Assembly: GCA_963576785.1 (NCBI GenBank)
Contig: OY756145.1
Coordinates: 372,001 to 436,000, forward strand
Origin: Chlorophyllum brunneum
Lineage: Eukaryota; Basidiomycota; Agaricomycetes; Agaricales; Agaricaceae
Reading direction: 5' to 3'
DNA: 64,000 bases
Each line of letters begins with the position of its first letter. The first letter of the stretch is position 1. Position numbers and translations under genes: made by a program. Positions 56,267 through 64,000 of this stretch are shown here, one piece after another. The notes beneath the pieces are model-generated. The model saw only the letters and a list, made by a program, of their open reading frames with translations. It did no database searches and was not told where the DNA came from.

Positions 56267-57422
56267 GTGAGTTGAACCGCGGGACCTCTGTAGGGCGCGA
56301 GGGAAAGATATGCGCCCATCATGTATTGTGTCTGTAGTTACATCAATCGGTATCAAAGAACGTTGCAATTTCATGAGAGCGAGGAGAGAATACCATAGGG
56401 TATAGCAAGACCGGAGGTATAACGTTGTTACGTTGCACAAAAGCCGAGATGGGGACAATACGCAAAATCTCTCAATTGGAAATTGAATCACAGAGCAGAA
56501 GCGCATCCGCATAAGTGAATCAACAAGACCAGTCTGGATCTTTTACCTTACGCCATCGTACCAGCGCGCTGACGCGCCAATCCCCGACTCCGCTTGTGGC
56601 ATATCTCAAACAAATTCATAGCACGACGCGTTCGCGTGATGTAGTGGATCATAAAGCCTTGAGTCTCTAAGAGACATCATTGTGAGGGGTACGTTTTTTA
56701 AGGTCAGTTACGCGAGGAACATGACATTGTTCTTTGTGGGGAAACACGGTGTTTGGTTTATGAACAGGGCAAATAAATTAATACAGACTTTCAGTGGGGG
56801 AGGTATAGACTTTTGGAAGAGGCGAGTATACCGCCGGGCATGTTTTTTGGTTCGGTCCTGAAAATCCTCAAGAGACGCCAAATTACCTGCGGGTCGGGAG
56901 CATACAGGACCTTGTGAAAACCCCCACGACCTGTGGATATGCCGCTTAATTTTTATGAGAGCACTTCTGGCATTTCTTTCGGCCACCTACGACCTGTGAA
57001 TGCTGAACCTATCAAAAGGCCGGTTACCTGTGAACCCTGAACAGACCTCAGGAAATAGAGAGTCCGACGGTCCCCTAACGGAAGGCCCGCTCAGATTTTT
57101 TATCGCTCATATTGTATTATATACCGCAGCTTGGTATTATCGCATCACGCTACTACCCGAAGGGTTGGTAATATGTGGTGCTGCGCATGAGCCCCTTTTC
57201 TGTCTCGGATGAAATAGATGACCGTAGTAGTCCCAAAACCAAGCCCTTCCGAATCAAGAACCCTGTTGATTGCCATACTGGTGACCCCCCAGGAACCACA
57301 AGTCATCCAGACTCATCATGGTCCGGAGCGCTGGACGGGTGAGCAGTTGACTCATCAAATTTCCTGTCCACTTACTGTATATAAGAGCGTCCAATCGGCT
57401 GGAAAGGAGTGTGGTATTCACC
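56267..57422. other. Spacer between copies 2 and 3
   Basis: The first 200 bp repeat the 3' flank seen after the other copies (CATGTATTGTGTC, GAGGTATAACGTT). The rest holds no gene I can support. A TATA box for copy 3 is at 57,378-57,385. Confidence 0.5.
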
Positions 57423-58485
57423 ATGACAGAATTTACATCTTCCAAGCCCATGCGTCAACGCATGGAAGAATACATCAACGACCTCCAAGACCAGATCGTT
57501 ACCTCCTTTGAGAAACTCGATCCAAGCTCTCCTCCATTCAAAAGAGACCCCTGGGTTCGTGCGCAGGGCGGTGTTGGTCGCTCCTTTGTCTTCGCTGCTC
57601 CTCCAGATGATGAAGCGCGATCCGCTGACGCACACCAATCCATACTAGAGAAAGCTGGAGTAACCAGTGCCGTCGTCGATGGCATCCTTCCACCTGCAGC
57701 AATCAATCAAATGCGCGCTGATCACACTTCAATGCCGCTTCCAGATCGTGCAGAAGACCTTCCCTTCTTTGCAGCAGGAATCAGCATTGTCCTTCACAAG
57801 AAACCCTCACGCTCCCTCCATTCATGCCAATTATCGTTACTTTGAGATCACAGAACCTAAATCCGATCCAACTGCATCACCTAAAATTCTCGCATGGTGG
57901 TTTGGTGGGGTTACGGATTTTACGCCATCGTATCTCTACGAGGAGGATGCGATACATTTCCATTCGACGCTCAAGGGGGTTTGTGATGTACATGGTCCAC
58001 AGCTTTATCCAACCTTCAAGAAGTGGTGTGGTGAATACTTCCTTATCAAACATCGTAACGAAACTCGTGGCGTCGGTGGTATATTCTTCGACGATTTCAA
58101 TGAAGGAGCGCACCAGCGTCTCAGTTCCGATTTCAATGCCAAGCGACCTGTGACTCCTGATGAAGTCTTTGCTTTTATCAAGGATCTCGGAAACGCTTTC
58201 GTTCCTTCCTATCTCCCGATACTTAATCTTCGATATTCGTTGCCCTATACACCACAACATCGTCGTTGGCAACTCATACGCCGTGGCCGTTACGTCGAAT
58301 TCAGCCTCATCTACGACCAGGGTATCAAGTTCGGTTTGATGGTACCTACCCCTCGCGTCGAGAGTATCCTCATGAGTCTTCCCGAGACAGCGAGATGGGA
58401 ATATGCGTGTGAGCTTGAGTTAGGAGAAGGTACAGAAGAAGCTAAGCTGGTCCAAGTCCTGAGGGAACCTCGAGCTTGGGTGTAG
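57423..58485 (+). pseudogene. HEM13: Coproporphyrinogen III oxidase, copy 3, frameshifted
   Basis: Starts MTEFTSSKPMRQRMEEYIND and is collinear with copies 1 and 2, but is 14 bp shorter. Two deletions explain this exactly. Two bases are missing at about 57,797 (copy 1 CACCCAAGAAACC, copy 3 CACAAGAAACC), which shifts the frame in the catalytic HPRNPHAP block; 12 bases are missing at about 57,866 (PKSEDEDNPT shortened). The downstream frame stays open to the normal stop. The signature is also altered (FGGVTDFTPS for FGGGSDLTPS). Unless an unusual splice restores it, only a truncated protein is made. Confidence 0.85.
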
Positions 58486-58729
58486 GCGAGTGGAATCGCG
58501 AAACTTCTACAGGGCGCGAAGGACGGGATAGGGTACTCATCATGTATTGTATCCGTGGTATCAAGAGACTTTTACAGTTTCGTGAGAGCGAGAGAGGATA
58601 TAAGTACTGAGACTAGAGGTATAACGTTATACAGACAACAAGAGAAAGGCGAGATGGGGACGAAAGGTGAAAGTTCCATAACCCGACACCAGGGAACAGA
58701 GTCGCATAGAACTAGTCTAAACCTTCAGC

Positions 58730-60198
58730 TTAAACCATCGCGGGAGAACCGGGAGCAGTCTCTTGTTCGCGACGACGGGGGTCAAGACTGAAATAATACC
58801 ATGATTATAATTGATCAATGAACATGGTAACGTATAACAAGAGCACTCACGTTTTGTAAATCAGACTGTCATTTCCAGCATAGAGGAAGAGGTCGTACAC
58901 GAGAGTGGCGACCTGTGCACCAAGGGTGCATGCAATAATGGGGCACCAAAGCCAGTATTGGCTGGCGATGTATGTCAGAAACCTGCAGGTAAACATGCGG
59001 AGCTTAAAGCTGGACCAACCTCCTCGCGCTGAAAACCTGGCCGCCATACCCAACGAAGGCGGTGAGGATTCTAGGCCCCAAATCCCGAGCGGGGTTCAAA
59101 GCGAAACCTGAGTTGTGTGTGTTCATGAAAGGTATCGAGCGTCAGGTGATGTACGTACCTGTCTCAAAACCCAAGCCGACCGCAATACCACAGATTGTGA
59201 GGAACAGCCCAATAGGGACAATATACGCCGGTACGCCATTCCTCTTATCCGTGAGAGTAAGGATGCCAAAGAGAAGCATTGCGGAACCAAGGAATTCCGA
59301 GAAGAACGCTGATGCAACGGTCATGAAAGGCAGCTATAATGCAATCGTCAGATCAGTGATTCATACTCAATGATAAGAGCGATAATGAATGATGAGCGCT
59401 TACAGGGAAGGTACTAAACAAGCCAGCGGTCTTCATTGTCCTGAAGCCAGAACCACCCTCAAAGACGTCGATGGCGTGGAAGTAATTACCGTATATAATG
59501 GCAGCGCCTAACAGAGCGCCTAACATTTGAGCAACGATATAGAAGGGCACCTTCTTCCAAGGGAATCCACGGCAGGTAGCAAACGCCAGAGTGACCTAGC
59601 GCAACACGCATGAGACTTGATCGAAATTTGATGTACGTATCTATACTTACGGCAGGGTTTATATGACCGCCACCAGAAATCCAAACACCGACAGCAAGAC
59701 CTGGCGTTCAACTCAGGCATATGTAGACTGCAAGTAAGTATTCACGACGCACCCACGCCCCATCCCAGGCTCACAGTTGTCCAATTCTAGATATTTCCAT
59801 AGTTAATAGGACATTAATTGGACTAACTGGGTAACACTTACACCAGCAGGCGAACCTACAACAAGAGGGTCGTTGGATAGGCCAACTTGGCAATTGGTGC
59901 CGATACCGAAAATGCACAACGCCATTGTACCGAAGAACTCCCCAGCGTATTCAGAGAGTATACTCCTGGTGTAAGTATGGGTATTCAGAGGTATTAGATG
60001 GGTCTTCTAGGTATCTCACCGATAACGGGTGAAAGTGTTCTCTTCGTCGCGCTGGTTCAGCGTTGGAGAAAGACGGTCATGAGACAATCTAGGTGTCTCC
60101 TCCGCTTGAACATAGTGTGCATGGACGTCATGGTCGTGCCCTTTGGTTCTGAGTGTATTCCCAGAAGTATGTTCGTGGACATAGGCTTGACTAGACAT
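58730..60198 (-). CDS. Aquaglyceroporin (MIP family), multi-exon
   Basis: ATG 60,196-60,198 opens a hydrophilic N-terminus rich in His/Asp ([14 protein letters not shown]). Exons then give [22 protein letters not shown] (span 1), [17 protein letters not shown] (first NPA), [77 protein letters not shown] (second NPA) and [24 protein letters not shown]. The tail ends [11 protein letters not shown]. Asp directly after NPAR is the mark of the glycerol-conducting (GlpF/Fps-like) branch. It moves glycerol and water across the plasma membrane. Its last codons are copied as a ghost at about 54,350-54,411. Stop at 58,730-58,732. Confidence 0.9.
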
Positions 60199-62474
60199 CG
60201 CGGAGTACAGCGTGAAGGAGAGCACTGGAGGGTCAAGTTGTCGCTTCTGGGATGAGGAATGGCGGCTGCTGTCTGAGGAGAGAAGGATGGGACTGGGGGA
60301 AGGTCTTCTTATAATCCAGGCAGGCCGATTTTTGAGCGCGATTAAATCAAAATTTTCGGCAGTTGGCCCTGCCGCAAGTGCTCGTAGAGGTTCTGGGTCT
60401 TCCGAATGACCTACGAAAGCGGCATCCAAGTCGATCCAGATTGCACCACCCTGAAGCCATGAAGAGAAACTGAATTACTGTTAACTGTAACCCGAACACA
60501 GTCAGCAGGGTCGATAGATTTGTATGTAAGCCATGGCGTTGTTGTACAAAGGTGACGCTCACCCGGTTCTTGGAGTATAAAGCGCGCTGCGGCCTTGGCG
60601 TAATCCATGCTATGACTATTGCTCATTTTGCATGCTTTCCTGTTGCGTATAATTCGGACTTAATTGATGGCCGGTGTCTCGGTGCATAACGTCGATCTGG
60701 TTTTGAAGGCAGGCATTCATAAATCATTCAAGTTAGACAACAGGCCTGTGCCCACCTGACCATCCAACAATCTCGGAAGTTCGCCAGTGGAAGTATTTAC
60801 CACCGGATGCGGCGAAAGGGCTGCAACAAAATGACCGTTCCGGTTGGTAGGTAGGAATGGTAGGGATGACAAGATGTAGAGAGGTGGCGAATTACATCAC
60901 CGAGTTCTGCATGGACGCAACGAGCTAGCCAAAGTTTAATAGGGTCAGTGTTGAGGAGATTAGAAGCTAGAACGCCGTGTGTGGCGAATATCGATTCAGG
61001 TTCTGGAAAGAGAACAAGTTTCTGTGGCAATGATAAGAAGATTTGTCCGGCTAGTGCAGATGGGGTTTGGTCGTCGTATGTGTCAAGCTGGAGCCAGAAT
61101 GATGGACCGGACACCGAACATTAAGCTCCTGGCGCATCAAGGAAACTATTTCCACAGACACACCGACCCGTGTATATCAATCCGGGCAGAGGGCGAGATA
61201 TGCGGGCGGGTCGCTCAATTAACTAGAGCCGGGGCAAGAGAACAATTTTCAGCAGGGGAGCATTCATACCTGATTCTAAATCAGTGGGCACTGAAAAACA
61301 TCATCTCGGGACACCAATACCATTTTCGTAGTTTTAGTGACGTCAGGGTCAGGTTTCGTCAAGTTTGGACCCGAAATGAAAAAAAAATCTATCATGCCCT
61401 GAGGACACGAGGCTGCAGTCGTGTCAGTAAAATTATATTTCGCGGGTAACTGACACGTAGCATGGCATACCTGAGTGAGGACATGTACCTAGGCTCCTAC
61501 GGCTCGGAGACACCAAACATTCATCATGTTCCGTTGGTGAAAACATAAGGACTCGGTACACCGACACTTCGCTGGTACGACTGACCCGACGTCAAAGCTT
61601 GATGAATAATTTGACACGTCTTTGAGAGGAATATGGATGTTCGATTAGGCTTAGAAGAAGGTCAAACGCGCATTTGGACAGGGTAAGTATAGTCTGGTCA
61701 TGGGTTCAGGAAAGGTATTTCGAAACACTCATTGTTTTCTTCTGTCATGGCTCCCACGGTCATCAGCCAACCCCCATTCAATCTCAAGCGCCCACGTCAG
61801 CGTCGACTTGATGAGCAAGGACACCCAAAGCCAAGCCTACTGAGCAAAAATTACACGGGGCATCCACCTGATGTGACCCCCAATTGACCATTTGGCGAAA
61901 GCGCGGAGGCAAGCAGCCACTTATATCAGATTCAAAGTACGTCAACATGCGATACGATCCCGCGAATGCGATGAGAACTGGTGTGGCGTCGAAACATCAC
62001 CATCTAGCCCGTTAGTACGAGGAAGAAGAATCTAGCTTCTGAAGGTTGCCGCAGCTTCTGTTTGGCCCCACGAAACGAGAGCAAGGTCGTGAGACATCCC
62101 ATAAGTGACCTAGTGCGCAGTGCTGCTCCACTTCAAGCAGGGTATGTTTAAAAGCTGGTTAAGTGGAGCTCCCCTGCACGGTTGAGCAAAATTCATCCAG
62201 GTGGAGTGGAGATTGCACATGAGCTGCGATGACCAAAGATCATTTCCGTTTCATCTGTGGGTCTACAGAATGTAGGGTTCAGAAACTCAGAAAACTTGAG
62301 ATGGTGCACGGACTTGGTAAAGTAATTGTGGCACTCATGTTCGTGGCCGCTTATCAGCAGATAACGACAGTACGCATCAAAACGAAGGCATGACGTTTGC
62401 TAGCTCTCGAACCAAATAAAGTCAAACACAGCTCTATCACAGGGAAGCAGGCTAACGTCGACGTCTATGCTGTG
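60199..62474. other. Mostly unassigned region
   Basis: Minus-strand open stretches at about 60,260-60,640 (GGAIWIDLDAAFVGHSEDPEPLRALAAG) and 60,797-61,114 (SFWLQLDTYDDQTPSALAGQIFLSLPQ cut to 20: SFWLQLDTYDDQTPSALAGQ) look protein-like but lack a start codon or a provable splice pattern. They may be parts of one gene upstream of the aquaporin. 61,115-62,474 holds nothing I can support. Confidence 0.35.
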
Positions 62475-64000
62475 ATGAGCTCCGCCCCTATCCTCCGCCT
62501 TCCTCCAGAAATCCTGGATGCAATTCTTTCTCTCATAGACGCTCATGACGATATCCTCTCTTTTGCACTTGCAAGCCATGCCTGTGCTTCATTCGCCATA
62601 CCCCGCCACACGGAATACCGCATCCTCCGCATAAGGCACTCTCGTCCAGAACTTTGGGCCCACCTGGCTCACAGAGCTGATCTTGCCGGATTTATAACAC
62701 ATGTGCACATAAGCGATAGGCTAACAAATCTCCAACCTGACCGAATACCACATACCCTTGTGGATCCGCTAATTATCCAACCACCGGCCCAGGAAGCAAT
62801 CAGGATAGAGAATATTTGCAAAGCAATCAGGAATATGAAGTCCTTAACATCCTTTGTGTGGGAGTTTAATATGAAGCCTCCACATAAGCCTACTTTCCTT
62901 CCCCAGCACGAAGATGCTATCCTGGCGGCTCTTCGCCGGAACAGGACCCTCGAATTTTTTGCGCTGATTGGCCCTTTCGGATCTCATGCCCCATCCTACG
63001 CCCTCGACTCAGAGAGCGAACTCTATCCAGTAGGTACATAGCTTCCCTGCATATCTACCCTCCACTCAATCAAGACTGCCAGCTTTGGCATTTTAGGAAT
63101 ATCAGGTTCCTGAATCTTTTAGGAGACTCTTGGGTAAAACCTGTGATTACACCCCATGTTCTACGACTTCTTTTTAACAACTCTCTTTTGGAGGTATGTA
63201 TTTTTAGTCCTTTCCTTTGCTATAAACTACTCATAGACTCGGCATCAGCATCTTGAAATACCTCTCGAGTTTTCCTACCTACAGCGGTTATCGTTTCCTG
63301 CCCTTAAAGCCCTCAAACTACCGCTTGTCACTGGTGCATCGGCTTCGCTCGATGTGACTCGTTCTCAATTCATCGAGATGCATTCCAGTTTGGAGAAACT
63401 CTGTTGGTTCCCTCTTGCTCTCCCGTCATTGACCCCCGAAGCATTACCCAATCTGAAAGGCTTAATGACGACTCGCCATGTTGTTGAATGCCTCGCGTCC
63501 GTTGCACCCCCACCTCCAACTCCGAGCTCTCTGTCATTTGCGGCTTTCCAACGCCTACCTCCGATTACTGAAGATCCGAGGGAAGCAAACATCGCGTTAC
63601 CGTCCCCATTGGGGTCCATCCGACGCCCAATAGAATGTCTTGATGTGCGATCTCTAGACGCGAGATCTCTCGTTGATCTTCAGCGGCACTTTATGGATTC
63701 AGCGTCGCTTCAGAAACTCAAATTGCATACCTTTTATGATGTATTTGACGTTTGTCAAGTGGGAGACGTGTTTACGGGAATAACGTGGCTCTGGCTTCCT
63801 ACAGTTCATCTGCCTTCAGGTGCACATCACCCTCAGCCTGCAGAACTCGTAGGTTTACTCTTCACCTGTATCGGGAGCTCTATTCTGATCCTTTGGATAT
63901 AGAATGACTTGTATCGGATGATTTCCCATTTTCCTCGTCTCGAAGTACTGCGAGGTCAAGCTATATGGACAGCAGTGAACTACGATAACCAGAAAATGCA
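62475..64000 (+). CDS. F-box / leucine-rich-repeat-like protein, 3' end outside the window
   Basis: Exons 62,475-63,029, 63,083-63,193, 63,237-63,848 and 63,903-64,000 (partial) join in phase with GT...AG introns. The N-terminus MSSAPILRLPPEILDAILSL begins an F-box (LRLPPEILDAILSLIDAHDD, SFALASHACASFAIPRHTEYR), and the rest has irregular Leu-rich segments (LFNNSLLE, LQRLSFPALKALKLP, LQKLKLHTF, FPRLEVLRG) as in agaricomycete F-box/LRR proteins. Likely an SCF substrate adaptor by family. Unlike copies A-D it is intact within the window and not closely related to them. Confidence 0.75.

Noticed and set aside
55667..56512. Minus-strand frame of 281 codons over oxidase copy 2
   Set aside because: Antisense of a strongly conserved coding region; similar shadows appear opposite copies 1 and 3.

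Overview
The window reads as nuclear DNA of a filamentous basidiomycete, most likely an agaricomycete. Most host genes are cut by several introns of about 40-65 bp with GT...AG ends. The gene content fits: HET-domain protein, degenerate agaricomycete-type F-box proteins, tail-anchored Ubc6-type E2, EF-hand MscS channel, Bud20-type zinc finger, short cysteine-rich secreted proteins, and Tad1-like and chromovirus retrotransposons. I cannot name the genus. Gene models below were built by hand: exons were joined only where splice sites, codon phase and protein sense agree.

Layout. 1-11,402 is a nest of dead retrotransposons: a Tad1-like LINE inserted in the integrase of a Ty3/gypsy chromovirus, whose 3' LTR faces the 3' LTR of a second, inverted copy, with a third gypsy pol fragment between them. 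11.4-13.1 kb is empty. 13-24 kb carries a hypothetical protein, a nucleotidyltransferase-like protein with a dual-acylation N-terminus, a metallophosphoesterase divergent from a HET-domain protein, a multi-pass membrane protein, a five-exon beta-trefoil protein and a SAM methyltransferase. 26-29 kb holds a Ubc6-type E2 and thymidylate kinase, convergent.

29-45 kb is a young duplication zone. A module made of the 5' end of the thymidylate kinase gene, a 74-codon cysteine-rich secreted protein gene and an F-box gene has been copied around an EF-hand MscS channel and a dienelactone hydrolase. Two secreted-protein genes remain intact, with identical exon lengths and a shared 4-nt micro-exon; a third is a ghost. 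All four F-box copies are broken, two of them by insertions with 4-bp target duplications.

46-52.6 kb has a membrane protein, a long stretch with no resolved gene, a TIGR02452/PARG-like protein and a Bud20-type zinc finger. 53-58.5 kb is a tandem triplication of coproporphyrinogen III oxidase (two intact, one frameshifted) ending beside an aquaglyceroporin. An F-box/LRR-type gene runs off the right edge.

Functionally the host genes are a mix of housekeeping (dTMP synthesis, ER-associated ubiquitination, heme synthesis, 60S ribosome export) and accessory (HET, secreted peptides, F-box, trefoil inhibitor/lectin) functions. There is no sign of one shared pathway. The most notable material is the peptide/F-box module with its micro-exon, the extra ORF downstream of the chromodomain in the gypsy family, and the triplicated heme gene whose ancestral-position copy is the broken one.
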